Position numbers and translations under genes: made by a program
Notes under the pieces: model-generated
The model's database searches: none
What the model saw: only the letters and a program-made list of their open reading frames with translations
Told to the model about the DNA's origin: nothing
Assembly (NCBI RefSeq): GCF_002355375.1
Contig: NZ_AP017312.1
Coordinates: forward strand, 816,001 to 880,000
DNA length: 64,000 nt
Direction: 5' to 3'
Source of the DNA: Aneurinibacillus soli
Lineage (GTDB): Bacteria; Bacillota; Bacilli; Aneurinibacillales; Aneurinibacillaceae
Shown here: one piece after another, positions 10,584 to 20,078 of the stretch
Position numbering within the stretch: position 1 is the stretch's first letter
How the letters are laid out: each line of letters starts with the position of its first letter

Positions 10584-10611
10584 TCGGATGATCTGACTTC
10601 AGATGACCTGA
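10584..10611 (+). promoter_or_regulatory. Tandem operator-like palindromes upstream of lutP
   Basis: TCGGATGATCTGA (10584-10596) and TCAGATGACCTGA (10599-10611) each differ by one base from the site upstream of lutR; their centres are 15 bases apart. They lie about 75 bases before lutP, where a repressor could block its promoter. Confidence 0.6.
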
Positions 10612-10685
10612 AAACATAAAAGAGGGTGTACGCCGCAAGGCTTGCCATATAAAAAATAATTACAGAGAAAAAAGAGGTGTATATC

Positions 10686-12341
10686 ATGCAAACGTGGACA
10701 CAAGTATATAGTCCGCTAGGAAGTCTAGGGTTGTCAGCTGTTGTTGCACTTATTCCAATTGTTTTCTTCTTTCTGGCACTCGCCGTGTTTCGGATGAAGG
10801 GACATACAGCAGGCTTGATTACGGTTCTGCTGTCGCTTGCGATTGCCATACTTGTATACAAAATGCCAGTCTCGATGGCGCTTGCAGCTACAGGGTATGG
10901 ATTTATGTATGGGTTATGGCCGATTGCCTGGATCATTGTAACCGCTGTCTTCTTGTATAAAATTACAGTGAAAACCGGACAATTCGAAATTATTCGTTCG
11001 TCTGTTGTGTCGATTACGGAAGATCAGCGTCTGCAAATGTTGCTTGTCGGTTTTGCATTTGGCGCATTTCTGGAAGGTGCAGCTGGCTTTGGTGCCCCGG
11101 TAGCGATTACAGCAGCTCTGCTTGTTGGACTTGGTTTTAATCCGCTGTATGCGGCAGGTCTGTGCTTGATTGCCAATACAGCGCCGGTAGCATTTGGTGC
11201 GATGGGTGTTCCGATTATAACAGCCGGTCAGGTGACCGGACTTGACGCGCTCCATATTGGACAGATGGCAGGTCGCCAGTTGCCAATACTTTCTTTATTC
11301 GTACCGTTCTGGATTATTATCATTATGGATGGCATCCGTGGGGTGCGTGAGACATGGCCGGCTATTTTAGTGGCGGGTGGATCGTTTGCGATTACACAGT
11401 ATTTCACAGCTAACTTCATTGGACCGGAGCTGCCGGATATTACGTCTGCTCTTGTCAGCCTGATTGCGCTGGCTGGATTCCTCAAAGTATGGAAGCCAAA
11501 GCGAATCTTTCGTTTTGAAGATGGTGGCTCTGCAAGCGTAGAGAAAGTAAACACCGAAGTGAAATATACAGGCGGACAGATTTTTAAAGCGTGGTCTCCA
11601 TTTATTATTCTGACCATAATGGTAACGATTTGGAGTTTGCAGCCGTTCAAAGACTTATTTGGGAAGACAGGCGCATTAAAAGCGCTCGTGTTTAAAATCC
11701 CGGTGCCGTATCTTGATAAGCTTGTTATTAAGACGCAGCCAATTGTAACGAAGCCAACGCCGTATGATGCGGTGTTTAAATTCGATATTTTATCCGCAAC
11801 CGGAACGGCAATCTTGCTGGCGGCGATTATTACGATGATTGTGTTGAAGTTTAAACTGAGTGATGGGGTCAAATTGTTTGGAGAGACGCTATCGGAACTG
11901 AAAAAGCCAATTCTCTCTATCGGTCTAGTGCTTGCGTTTGCGATGGTGGCCAACTATTCGGGTCTGTCTTCTACACTGGCGCTCGTGCTGGCCGGAGCAG
12001 GTGGATTGTTCCCATTCTTCTCACCGTTCCTTGGCTGGCTCGGGGTATTCCTCACCGGTTCCGATACGTCAAGCAATGCGCTGTTCTGTAACTTGCAGAG
12101 TGTAACAGCTCAGCAGATTGGTGTAAAAGAGACGCTGCTTGTGGCGGCAAATACAAGTGGCGGGGTTACCGGTAAGATGATTTCACCACAGTCGATTGCG
12201 GTGGCCTGTGCAGCGGTAGGGCTGGTCGGCAAAGAGTCTGATCTGTTCCGCTTCACGCTAAAGCACAGTCTGTTTTTTGCGACGATTGTTGGGGTTATCA
12301 CATACATTCAGGCGTATATGCTGCCATGGATGATTCCATAA
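10686..12341 (+). CDS. lutP: L-lactate permease (LldP/LutP family)
   Basis: A membrane protein of 551 residues with about 13 hydrophobic segments, the normal length and pattern of the LctP family (TC 2.A.14). Family signatures include [20 protein letters not shown] and [17 protein letters not shown]. It imports lactate or glycolate with protons. Start chosen is the ATG six bases after AGAGGTG; a GTG nine bases earlier overlaps that ribosome site. It sits between the regulator and the lutABC oxidation genes, so it feeds lactate into that pathway. Confidence 0.93.
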   Translation: MQTWTQVYSPLGSLGLSAVVALIPIVFFFLALAVFRMKGHTAGLITVLLSLAIAILVYKMPVSMALAATGYGFMYGLWPIAWIIVTAVFLYKITVKTGQFEIIRSSVVSITEDQRLQMLLVGFAFGAFLEGAAGFGAPVAITAALLVGLGFNPLYAAGLCLIANTAPVAFGAMGVPIITAGQVTGLDALHIGQMAGRQLPILSLFVPFWIIIIMDGIRGVRETWPAILVAGGSFAITQYFTANFIGPELPDITSALVSLIALAGFLKVWKPKRIFRFEDGGSASVEKVNTEVKYTGGQIFKAWSPFIILTIMVTIWSLQPFKDLFGKTGALKALVFKIPVPYLDKLVIKTQPIVTKPTPYDAVFKFDILSATGTAILLAAIITMIVLKFKLSDGVKLFGETLSELKKPILSIGLVLAFAMVANYSGLSSTLALVLAGAGGLFPFFSPFLGWLGVFLTGSDTSSNALFCNLQSVTAQQIGVKETLLVAANTSGGVTGKMISPQSIAVACAAVGLVGKESDLFRFTLKHSLFFATIVGVITYIQAYMLPWMIP

Positions 12342-12389
12342 AATAGAAACAGAATAGTACAGGGAAGAGATAAGGGAATAAAAAGCAGG

Positions 12390-12430
12390 TGGGAGAGGTC
12401 GCTGTGAAGTCTGACAGTGGTTCTCCCTCT
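12390..12430 (+). other. Inverted repeat between lutP and lutA
   Basis: GGGAGAGGTCGCTGT and ACAGTGGTTCTCCC can form a bulged hairpin followed by a short T-rich stretch 30 bases before lutA. It could be a weak terminator or an RNA processing or stability element separating lutP from lutABC; neither is shown. Confidence 0.4.
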
Positions 12431-12459
12431 TGGTGTTTTAATGAACGGAGGGACTATTG

Positions 12460-13194
12460 ATGAAAGTTTCTATTTTTATTACGTGCCTATCAGATGCGAT
12501 TTATCCGCGTGTGGGCGAAGCGATGTCACGTCTGTTGGCGAGACAGGGTGTCAAGTTGCATTTTCCAGAAACACAGACGTGCTGTGGTCAGCCAGCGTTT
12601 AACAGCGGCTACTGGGACGAGGCGCGAGCGAGTGCGAAAACATTGTTGGATGCATTTGAAGACAGTGATTTTGTTGTTTCGCCATCCGGGTCTTGTACGG
12701 GGATGATTCATCATTATTACCCGCAGTTGTTTAAGGATGATCCAGCTATGCTGAAGCGTGCTGAAGCGTTTATTGAAAAAACGTATGAATTTTCCCAGTT
12801 TCTCGTCGGCGTGCTTGGCGTGACCGATGTGGGAGCGTACTTCCCACATAAAGTGACGTACCATCCATCCTGCCACGGAAGTCGTTTGCTTGGCATTAAG
12901 GACGAACCACGCACGCTGCTCGAAAACGTCAAAGGAATGGAGTTCGTTCCACTGCCATTTGCCGAAGATTGCTGTGGCTTTGGAGGGACATTCGCAATCA
13001 AAATGTCGGAGATTTCCGGTGCGATGGTCGAAGAAAAAGCCAATCATGTACTGGAAACAGATGCTGAAGTGTTGGTTGGTATGGATATGGGCTGTCTGAT
13101 GAATATTTCAGGTCGTCTAAGCCGGGAAGGGAAGCCAGTACGAGTGATGCATATCGCAGAATTGCTGTATGAAGGGGTGAAACGGCAGTCATGA
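12460..13194 (+). CDS. lutA: Lactate oxidation Fe-S protein LutA
   Basis: A protein of 244 residues, starting at the ATG seven bases after GGAGGG. It has two CCG domains: CCGQPAFNSGY at residue 41 and CCGFGGTF near residue 168, the cysteine-rich motifs that bind a 4Fe-4S cluster in the GlpC/HdrB superfamily. LutA is one of three proteins that oxidise L-lactate to pyruvate in the cytoplasm in place of a flavin dehydrogenase. Its stop overlaps the lutB start (ATGA), indicating translational coupling. Confidence 0.95.
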   Translation: MKVSIFITCLSDAIYPRVGEAMSRLLARQGVKLHFPETQTCCGQPAFNSGYWDEARASAKTLLDAFEDSDFVVSPSGSCTGMIHHYYPQLFKDDPAMLKRAEAFIEKTYEFSQFLVGVLGVTDVGAYFPHKVTYHPSCHGSRLLGIKDEPRTLLENVKGMEFVPLPFAEDCCGFGGTFAIKMSEISGAMVEEKANHVLETDAEVLVGMDMGCLMNISGRLSREGKPVRVMHIAELLYEGVKRQS

Positions 13195-14690
13195 GTTCAT
13201 TAGATCCAAAGTTAAAACTAAAAGAACGTGCTCACGTATCCTTAAATGACGAGTTCCTTCGCAATGCTGTTAAGTATACAACGGAAAAACTGCGTTCTGG
13301 CAAGAAGCTTGCATCAGAGGAGCTGGGCAATTGGGAAGATTGGCGGGAACGAGCCCGACAGATTCGCCTGCATACGATTGCAAATCTGGATTATTATTTG
13401 GGTCAGTTCGTGCAAAATGCGCGTGAGGCAGGTGTACACGTTCACTTCGCCCGTACGGCCCAGGATGCAGTAGACATCACGATGCAGATTGCCAAGGAGA
13501 AGCAGGCGCGTTCGGTCGTGAAATCCAAGTCGATGGTATCTGAAGAGCTTCATATTAACCATCGTCTTGAAGAGATCGGTGTAGACGCGATTGAGACGGA
13601 TCTTGGAGAATACATCATCCAACTCGCCGGAGAGACCCCATCTCATATCATCATTCCGGCGATTCATAAAAACAAGCAGCAAGTAGCCGATTTGTTTTCG
13701 GAGGAAGCGGGAGAAACGCTTCCGGCTGATACGCCAGTATTGGCTGGCTTCGCTCGTGCGAAGCTGCGTGAGAAATTCTTAGAAGCCGATATCGGCATGA
13801 CTGGTTGCAACTTCGCGATTGCCGAAACGGGCTCGATCACACTGTTTTCAAATGAAGGAAACGCCCGTATGGTGAGTACGGTGCCGAAGACGCAGATTAC
13901 GTATATGGGAATGGAGCGCATCATTCCATCGCTTGACGATCTGGAAGTGATGGCGACGATGCTTCCGCGTTCGGCGACGGGTCAGAAGCTGACTGTCTAT
14001 ATGTCCGTCATTACAGGGCCGCGTCGCCGCGAGGATTCGGATGGACCGGAAGATATGCATGTGATTATTCTCGATAATGGCCGTTCCCAGCAGCTCGGTG
14101 ATCCTGAGTTTCAGGAAGTGCTCAATTGCATTCGCTGCGGAGCTTGCCTGAATGCGTGCCCGGTATATCGCCATGTTGGTGGTCATACGTATGGTTGGGT
14201 ATACAGTGGTCCGATTGGGGCTGTGCTGACGCCGCGCCTGAATGAGGACAAACAGAAGTGGGGCGAAGTTGCGTATGCGTCGAGCTTATGCGGAGCGTGC
14301 TATGAAGCATGCCCGGTCAAAATTCCGCTGCATGATATGCTGGTCTATATTCGTCGGCAAAATGTAGAAGGTGGGCTGACTCCGGGTGCGGAGCAAACCG
14401 CATTTAAGGGATTTAAGTATGTTATGTCTGACTATAAAAACTTCCGCCGCGTGCTGAAACTTGGCAGGTTGGGCCAGAAGTTCGTTGCCCAGGATGGGGT
14501 TATCAAATCAAAGCTTGGTCCATTGAAAGGTTGGAATGAATATCGGCATGCGCCAACACTGGCGAATGAATCATTCCGCGATTCGTGGAAAGCGCTCGAC
14601 CATGATTTGCAGCGCGAAGTGTCGGAGATGGACCCGGCTGTGCTGAAGCGCCTGAAAGAAGCAAAGCAGAAGCGGGAGGGGAGAGAATAA
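13191..14690 (+). CDS. lutB: Lactate oxidation Fe-S protein LutB
   Basis: A protein of 499 residues. An N-terminal LUD domain (about 60-300) is followed by two ferredoxin-like clusters: CIRCGACLNACP from residue 313 and CGACYEACP from residue 367. A C-terminal DUF3390-type tail follows. It probably passes electrons from lactate to the chain together with LutA and LutC. It overlaps lutA by four bases and lutC by one (TAATG), so the three are one translationally coupled operon. Confidence 0.95.
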   Translation: MSSLDPKLKLKERAHVSLNDEFLRNAVKYTTEKLRSGKKLASEELGNWEDWRERARQIRLHTIANLDYYLGQFVQNAREAGVHVHFARTAQDAVDITMQIAKEKQARSVVKSKSMVSEELHINHRLEEIGVDAIETDLGEYIIQLAGETPSHIIIPAIHKNKQQVADLFSEEAGETLPADTPVLAGFARAKLREKFLEADIGMTGCNFAIAETGSITLFSNEGNARMVSTVPKTQITYMGMERIIPSLDDLEVMATMLPRSATGQKLTVYMSVITGPRRREDSDGPEDMHVIILDNGRSQQLGDPEFQEVLNCIRCGACLNACPVYRHVGGHTYGWVYSGPIGAVLTPRLNEDKQKWGEVAYASSLCGACYEACPVKIPLHDMLVYIRRQNVEGGLTPGAEQTAFKGFKYVMSDYKNFRRVLKLGRLGQKFVAQDGVIKSKLGPLKGWNEYRHAPTLANESFRDSWKALDHDLQREVSEMDPAVLKRLKEAKQKREGRE

Positions 14691-15364
14691 TGGCAGTAAG
14701 CGAACAGGAGTTTTTGAATCATATCGCACAGCGTCTGAATCGTCCACGTGTAACGGAAAAGCCGCAGCATCCGTTTCGCGGAGCACCAGACTTCTGGCTG
14801 CAGTATGAGCTAGCATCAGATGAACGAATTGAACTGTTCATGGCGAACTGGCGTGCGAATGGCGGCACAGCAGAACGTGTGGGGAGCATGGAAGAAGTGC
14901 GGAGCTATATTGTAAGCATGGCGCAGACGATGAAGGCGAAATACATGATTCGTTTTGATCATCCAGCTTTGAACGAGATGAAGATAGAATCGGATCTGCC
15001 GGGTGTTGAGATGGCTGTCTGGAATGAAAACGGGGATGATTTGCTCGCGAAAGCTGCCGGGGCTGATATCGGCATTGCCGTAATGGATTATGCGATTGGG
15101 CATACAGGAACGGCAGTATCAGTATCAGCTTCGACTCAAGGACGTTCCGTAAGCCTTTTGCCGACGGTTTTTGTGGCGATTATCCGGGCGGAAGATGTGA
15201 AGACGCGAATGGGCGAAGTGATGAAAGACTTAACTCGTCGTTTTGGTACGAAAATGCCGGCAGGAATTCACTTTATTAGTGGTCCGAGCCGGTCAGCGGA
15301 TATTGAGAATGATTTGACAATCGGTGTGCATGGACCAGGAATTGTGCATGCGCTTATTGTTTAG
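14690..15364 (+). CDS. lutC: Lactate utilisation protein LutC
   Basis: A protein of 224 residues with a single LUD (DUF162) domain, recognised by AVMDYAIGHTGTAVSVSAST and the ending GIHFISGPSRSADIENDLTI with GVHGPG. It contains no Fe-S cysteines. It is the third subunit of the LutABC system and is the last gene of the operon, followed by a clear terminator. Confidence 0.95.
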   Translation: MAVSEQEFLNHIAQRLNRPRVTEKPQHPFRGAPDFWLQYELASDERIELFMANWRANGGTAERVGSMEEVRSYIVSMAQTMKAKYMIRFDHPALNEMKIESDLPGVEMAVWNENGDDLLAKAAGADIGIAVMDYAIGHTGTAVSVSASTQGRSVSLLPTVFVAIIRAEDVKTRMGEVMKDLTRRFGTKMPAGIHFISGPSRSADIENDLTIGVHGPGIVHALIV

Positions 15365-15368
15365 GAAG

Positions 15369-15412
15369 CAAAACGACCATACGTGCTGCGGCGCGTATGG
15401 TCGTTTTATATT
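15369..15412 (+). terminator. Terminator of the lut operon
   Basis: AAACGACCATACG pairs perfectly with CGTATGGTCGTTT; the tail is TTTATATT. Confidence 0.85.
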
Positions 15413-15499
15413 GGTGCATCCTTGCAGTGATGTGATGGGTAAATGTTCATATATTCTTATAAAATTCCTTTCTTGTGCACATCATAGGGTAAGACAACG

Positions 15500-17092
15500 A
15501 TGATGAGAGTGGGAGTGAATAAGAACTTGATAAAAAAAATACGAAAAAGCATAACAAAGCACTCCCAATCTCCACAAAAAACGCAGCATGAAGAACCGGA
15601 GCAAACAAGCTTGCTGAGCACTAGCCTTGAAAAAAATATTCAGCAGGTAAAGCAGCAAACCGGAAATAGTACAGATTTGATCAGTAGAGAATTTTGTTTT
15701 GGCAAAGAAGAGATCAAGGTTGGATTCATTTATATAGATGGTATTGCTGATAAAGATGTGGTCTCTCGTCTTATTGAGTCTGTTATGCTGCATATCGAAG
15801 AGGTAGATCTTACGTCAGAACAGTTCCTGCAGCAAGATTTACTGACCGTATTTAAGCAACATGCTATTACAGTAGGGGATATTCAATCCATTCCTGATCT
15901 TCAAGCTTTATATACAGCTATTTTATCTGGTGACACGGTTATTCTTATCGATGGATGTGTACAGGGGATAGCCGTCAGTACAAGAGGATGGGAAGCACGG
16001 GGGATTGGAGAACCGACAGCGCAAACGGTTGTTCGAGGACCACAGGAAGGTTTTACGGAGACATTGCGCACGAACACGGCTATGGTAAGACGAAAAATTA
16101 AAAATCCGAATCTCTGGTTGGAAACAAAGCAGATTGGACGGATTACCCAAACAGATGTGGCTATTATGTATATCAAGGAGATTGTTACGGATGAAGTGGT
16201 GGATGAGGTACGCCGTCGGCTTGATCAAATTGATATCGATGGCATTCTTGAAAGTGCTTACATTGAAGAATTAATTCAGGATGAGACATACACGCCTTTT
16301 CCAACTGTACTCAATACAGAACGACCCGATATTGTCGCTGCTGCGCTTCTAGAAGGCCGCGTGGCGATTTTTGTTGATGGAACACCGTTCGTTTTATTAG
16401 TACCGGCGTTGTTTACGCAGTTTCTTCAGTCGGCTGAAGATTATTATCATCGTTCTGATTTTGGCCTGATTCGTTTTTTGCGCTATCTATCATTATTTAT
16501 TTCCATGATGGCCCCATCACTCTATATTGCGATTACAACGTTTCACCAGGAAATGCTGCCGACCACGCTGTTGATTAGTCTAGCGTCTCAGCGGGAAGGG
16601 ATTCCGTTTCCGGCTTTTGTGGAGGCTCTGATGATGGAAATTACGTTTGAGCTTTTGCGTGAGGCAGGGATTCGAATGCCAAGAGCTGTCGGCACATCGA
16701 TCTCGATTGTAGGAGCCCTGGTACTTGGACAAGCAGCCGTACAGGCAGGGCTGGTATCACCGGCTATGGTCATTGTTGTGTCGATCACAGCGATTTCTAG
16801 CTTCATATTCCCAAGTTTCGATATAGGGATTTCTGTAAGGATGCTGCGTTTTGTTTTGATGGGGCTTGCTGCATCGTTTGGTTTATATGGGATGATTGTC
16901 GGGATCATTGCGATCGTTCTTCATCTATGCAGTCTACGTTCTTTTGGGGTTCCGTATATGAAGCCATTTTCGCCACTTGTTTTGTCTGATCAGAAGGACA
17001 ATCTGCTTCGGGTACCCTGGTGGCAGATGCGTACTCGCCCGCACTTATTGAATCAGAAAAACGTTGTTCGCCAGCAAAAGAGAAATAAATAA
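15500..17092 (+). CDS. Spore germination receptor A subunit (GerA family), receptor 1
   Basis: A protein of about 530 residues. A long hydrophilic N-terminal half (about 1-300) precedes membrane segments in the C-terminal half; diagnostic stretches are REGIPFPAFVEALMMEITFE and LREAGIRMPRAVGTSISIVG. GerA-type A subunits sit in the spore inner membrane and, with B and C, sense nutrient germinants. The start is unsure: ATGATG at 15500 or GTG at 15516, none with a strong ribosome site. The N-terminal 50 residues are basic and rich in Gln/Ser, as in many A subunits. First gene of an A-C-D-B operon; the germinant cannot be predicted. Confidence 0.92.
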   Translation: MMRVGVNKNLIKKIRKSITKHSQSPQKTQHEEPEQTSLLSTSLEKNIQQVKQQTGNSTDLISREFCFGKEEIKVGFIYIDGIADKDVVSRLIESVMLHIEEVDLTSEQFLQQDLLTVFKQHAITVGDIQSIPDLQALYTAILSGDTVILIDGCVQGIAVSTRGWEARGIGEPTAQTVVRGPQEGFTETLRTNTAMVRRKIKNPNLWLETKQIGRITQTDVAIMYIKEIVTDEVVDEVRRRLDQIDIDGILESAYIEELIQDETYTPFPTVLNTERPDIVAAALLEGRVAIFVDGTPFVLLVPALFTQFLQSAEDYYHRSDFGLIRFLRYLSLFISMMAPSLYIAITTFHQEMLPTTLLISLASQREGIPFPAFVEALMMEITFELLREAGIRMPRAVGTSISIVGALVLGQAAVQAGLVSPAMVIVVSITAISSFIFPSFDIGISVRMLRFVLMGLAASFGLYGMIVGIIAIVLHLCSLRSFGVPYMKPFSPLVLSDQKDNLLRVPWWQMRTRPHLLNQKNVVRQQKRNK

Positions 17093-17115
17093 CGGAAATT
17101 AAAGGGGCGTACAGT

Positions 17116-18327
17116 ATGAAGCGAACGATTATCGTTTTATCAAGCCTCCTCATCATTGTGATGGTAATAACGGGATGCTGGAATCGAAGGGAATTGAATG
17201 AGCTTGCTATTGGTGTGGCAATCGGAGTGGATAAACGAAAAGATAGCTATGTTTTGTATGTTCAAGTTGTGAATCCAGGGGTCATTGCTCAGAAAGGAGG
17301 GGGAGGAGGGCCCATGTATACTCCGGTCACAACGTATGAGATGACAGGGAAGAGCATATTTGAGGCGTTTCGTCGGATGACAACAATAGTTCCGCGCAAG
17401 ATTTACTTTTCTCATCTGCGGATCGTAGTGATCAGTGAGCAGGTAGCCCGTGAAGGAATACGAAACACATTGGACTTTTTTTCCAGGGATCATGAAATGC
17501 GCAGCGACTTTTACATCGCTGTGGCAAAAAATACGAAAGTGCAGCAAATACTTACTTCCTTTACAGCGATTGAAAAGCTTCCGGCGGCTAAATTGTTTAG
17601 TTCTCTTCAGGTATCAGAAAAGGCATGGGCACCCACGGTTGGTGTGCATTTGGATGATTTGTTGTCTAGTTTAGTAAGCTCGGGCAAAGCTGCCGTGTTA
17701 CAAGCGGTTGAGCTGAAAGGGGAAAAGCCAGTGGCAAAAACCATGGAGAATATAGGACGAATTTATACACCCGCCTATTTACGATACACATCCATTGGCG
17801 TGTTTAAAAAAGATAAGCTGGTTGGCTGGTTAAATGGGAATGAAAGTAAAGGCTATAATTATATTATGGGAAAAGTAAAAAGTACGGTTGGGTATGTACC
17901 ATGTGCAAAAGGGGGAAGAGTGACGAATGAGGTGATTCGTACAAAAACAGATATGAAAGGGAAGGTGGAAAACGGAAAGCCTGAGATTGAGATTGTCGTT
18001 TTCATAGAAGAAAATATAGGAGAAGTACAGTGTAACATTGATTTATCAAAGCCAAAGACGATTCGTGAAATCGAGAAAAAAGGTGAGAAAAAGACGAAAG
18101 AACTCATTGAGTCAGCGATAAAGGCTGCACAAAAAAAATATAAATCAGATATTTTTGGATTCGGAGAGGCGATTCACCGGGCTGATCCGAAGTTGTGGAA
18201 ACAACTGGAGAAAAATTGGGATGAGGAATTTTCTAATCTTGCGGTGCATGTGAAGGCAGATGTAAAAGTTCGACGTACAGGTACTACAGGGAATTCCTTT
18301 ATCAATCAATTAGAAAAAAATGAATAA
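17116..18327 (+). CDS. Spore germination receptor C subunit (lipoprotein), receptor 1
   Basis: A protein of 403 residues. A signal peptide ends in the lipobox VITGC (lipidated C21), followed by the family motif WNRRELNELAIGVAIGVDKR. Its length and the ending KADVKVRRTGTTGNSF match GerC (Ger(x)C) lipoproteins, which lie on the outer face of the spore inner membrane. It follows the A subunit by 23 bases with AAAGGGGCG as ribosome site. Confidence 0.93.
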   Translation: MKRTIIVLSSLLIIVMVITGCWNRRELNELAIGVAIGVDKRKDSYVLYVQVVNPGVIAQKGGGGGPMYTPVTTYEMTGKSIFEAFRRMTTIVPRKIYFSHLRIVVISEQVAREGIRNTLDFFSRDHEMRSDFYIAVAKNTKVQQILTSFTAIEKLPAAKLFSSLQVSEKAWAPTVGVHLDDLLSSLVSSGKAAVLQAVELKGEKPVAKTMENIGRIYTPAYLRYTSIGVFKKDKLVGWLNGNESKGYNYIMGKVKSTVGYVPCAKGGRVTNEVIRTKTDMKGKVENGKPEIEIVVFIEENIGEVQCNIDLSKPKTIREIEKKGEKKTKELIESAIKAAQKKYKSDIFGFGEAIHRADPKLWKQLEKNWDEEFSNLAVHVKADVKVRRTGTTGNSFINQLEKNE

Positions 18328-18345
18328 TGAAAGGGGCATAGGAGT

Positions 18346-18582
18346 ATGTTGGGTAGTATTTTTGGAATAGTGCTTGTAGCGGGTACAATGGTGTTCATTG
18401 AGGTCCCTGCTCTTGTGAGGAAGAAACAGAAAAAGGAATTGTGGGTATTTTTTCTGTTTTTGATCCTGGGAACAGGACTCAGCATCGCACAGCTCTTACG
18501 TATGCGGATTCCGAATCCGTTAGACTGGCTTACAAGTATATATAAGCCGCTTAGTGACGTTATTGATAATGTCTTAAAGTAA
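18346..18582 (+). CDS. Small two-TM membrane protein (D-type germination gene), receptor 1
   Basis: A 78-residue protein with two hydrophobic helices (about 3-22 and 31-50) joined by the basic turn RKKQKKE. Small D genes coding about 75-residue two-helix membrane proteins are known in several Bacillus germinant receptor operons, where they modulate receptor activity. This gene has that length, topology and location between the C and B genes. Assignment rests on position and topology, not on a shared motif. Confidence 0.75.
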   Translation: MLGSIFGIVLVAGTMVFIEVPALVRKKQKKELWVFFLFLILGTGLSIAQLLRMRIPNPLDWLTSIYKPLSDVIDNVLK

Positions 18583-18595
18583 AAGGGCCGGTGAG

Positions 18596-19687
18596 ATGAT
18601 GCGTGAAGAAAGGAAAATTAGAGCGAGTTCATTTGCTTTGCTGGTGATGTTATACACAATTGGCAGTTCGATTTTACTTTCGCCTTCTAGTCTTACCTTT
18701 GAAGCAAAGCAAGATGCCTGGATAGGTGCGATTTTGGGCATAGGAGTGGGAATTGCGGCCGCCATTTTGTACAGTCGGTTAGGAAGATATTTCCCGAATA
18801 TGACGTTAGTGGAATATAGTGAAACGATTCTTGGGAAGTGGGTGGGAAAAGGGGTTTCTGTTTTGTTTATTTGCTTCTTCTTTACTATTGCCTCTCTTAT
18901 TTTGCGAAACCTTGGAGATTTTTTGACAACGCAAATTATGCCAGAAACCCCGATTCAATTCATCGAGATTATTTTTGTCATCATTGTGATCATGGGTGTC
19001 CGTCTCGGACTGGAAACGTTAGCGGGAGCGGCGGGGATTTTTTTGCCATGGTTCATTTTACTTTTAGTTATCCTTACTTTGTTTCTTATTCCTGAGATAG
19101 ATATAAAAAAAATACAGCCAGTGTTCGAAGAAGGGATAAAACCCATTATACATTCCGCACTGCTATTTATGGGGTTCCCATTTTTTGAGATTGTGGCTTT
19201 TTTAATGTTTATTCCGTATGTTGATAAGCAAGAGAAGGTCGGGAAAGCATTGATTGTGGGGACAGGGGCAGGGGGACTTGTGTTATTCACCCTTACATTA
19301 TTATCGGTGCTCGTACTTGGCCCTACTGCTACCGCAGGCAATGCGTATCCCAGCTATCTTCTGGCGAAAAAAATCAATATCGGGAATTTTATCACGCGTA
19401 TCGAAGCGATTATGGCGATTATGTGGTTTGTTACCATTTTCTTTAAACTGGCCCTTAGCTTTTATGCATCCATCTTAGGACTTGCTCAACTGTTAAAACT
19501 AAAAGAGTACCGCATCCTAACGCTGCCTTTAAGTATGATTTTGATCGTTGCTTCTCTCGTGCTTGAGCCGAATACGCCATACCTTATAAAATTTAATGAA
19601 TCCAGTTGGTGGCTATATTCTTCTACATATGGACTGATTTTTCCAGCTTTATTATTGGTGGTAGCTATGTTGCGAAAAAAAGTGTAA
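18596..19687 (+). CDS. Spore germination receptor B subunit (permease-like), receptor 1
   Basis: A protein of 363 residues with about ten hydrophobic segments, the size of GerAB-type proteins of the APC transporter superfamily, which form the germinant-binding membrane subunit. Family-like stretches include the IRASSFALLVMLYTIGSSIL start and VGVRLGLE-type region (MGVRLGLETLAGAAG). The second of two adjacent ATG codons may be the true start. Last receptor gene of the operon; a small gene with its own promoter-like site follows. Confidence 0.9.
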   Translation: MMREERKIRASSFALLVMLYTIGSSILLSPSSLTFEAKQDAWIGAILGIGVGIAAAILYSRLGRYFPNMTLVEYSETILGKWVGKGVSVLFICFFFTIASLILRNLGDFLTTQIMPETPIQFIEIIFVIIVIMGVRLGLETLAGAAGIFLPWFILLLVILTLFLIPEIDIKKIQPVFEEGIKPIIHSALLFMGFPFFEIVAFLMFIPYVDKQEKVGKALIVGTGAGGLVLFTLTLLSVLVLGPTATAGNAYPSYLLAKKINIGNFITRIEAIMAIMWFVTIFFKLALSFYASILGLAQLLKLKEYRILTLPLSMILIVASLVLEPNTPYLIKFNESSWWLYSSTYGLIFPALLLVVAMLRKKV

Positions 19688-19696
19688 AGCTCTATC

Positions 19697-19727
19697 TCCA
19701 TATTCTTCGCGATATTCAGCCATACTA
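19697..19727 (+). promoter_or_regulatory. Sigma-G-like promoter of the small ORF at 19761
   Basis: TCCATA (19697-19702), an 18-base spacer and CATACTA (19721-19727) match the forespore sigma-G pattern TGHATR / CATWMTA in 5 of 6 and 7 of 7 positions. It lies 33 bases before the start codon, a normal leader length. Confidence 0.5.
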
Positions 19728-19760
19728 CGAGTGAAATCGTATCACGAAGGAGGGTAATAA

Positions 19761-19925
19761 GTGGAAGATAAAAAACTGAATTCAAAAGAAATCAAGGAAT
19801 GGGATTCACTCGATACACCGCAGATTGCTAACTCGGAAGAAGAGAAAACAATTGACGAGCGGCTTGCTGCTGTTAATGAGAGCATTGACAGGATCAGGCA
19901 TGATGTAAGGTTGGGATCAGAATAA
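19761..19925 (+). CDS. Small acidic protein, possibly forespore-expressed (54 aa)
   Basis: A 54-residue frame starts at GTG, six bases after the strong ribosome site GAAGGAGGG, and ends just before a terminator. It is easily missed because of its size. The protein is hydrophilic and mostly acidic; it opens with MEDKKLNSKEIKEWDSLDTP, then has a Glu-rich patch and a short amphipathic helix (IDERLAAVNESIDRIRHDV). No family is recognised; it lacks the GPR cleavage motif of alpha/beta-type SASPs. Position after a germination operon and a sigma-G-like promoter suggest a spore role (inference). Confidence 0.65.
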   Translation: MEDKKLNSKEIKEWDSLDTPQIANSEEEKTIDERLAAVNESIDRIRHDVRLGSE

Positions 19926-19935
19926 ATCAGTAAGA

Positions 19936-19981
19936 GATTGTCTCACTAGCTATTTTGGAGCTTTTGAGACAATTTTTTTTT
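19936..19981 (+). terminator. Terminator after the small ORF
   Basis: ATTGTCTCA and TGAGACAAT form the outer stem with an inner AGCT/AGCT pair, followed by eight or more T. Confidence 0.9.
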
Positions 19982-20078
19982 GCGTTAAAACATCTTTCCG
20001 TATACGGACAAGGAAAGTTGGCGCATTCCATACATACGCTTAAAAGTATAGGCAAATGAAATCTTAGGAGGGAATCCG

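Noticed and set aside
15480..15486. Sigma-G -10 (CATCATA) before germination operon 1
   Set aside because: The -35 partner matches only 4 of 6 positions and the leader would be too short for a ribosome site if the ATG at 15500 is used.
20018..20034. Sigma-54 (SigL) promoter before rocA
   Set aside because: TTGGCGC fits the -24 box, but the bases at -12 (ATAC) match TTGC poorly, and no RocR-type upstream sites could be recognised.
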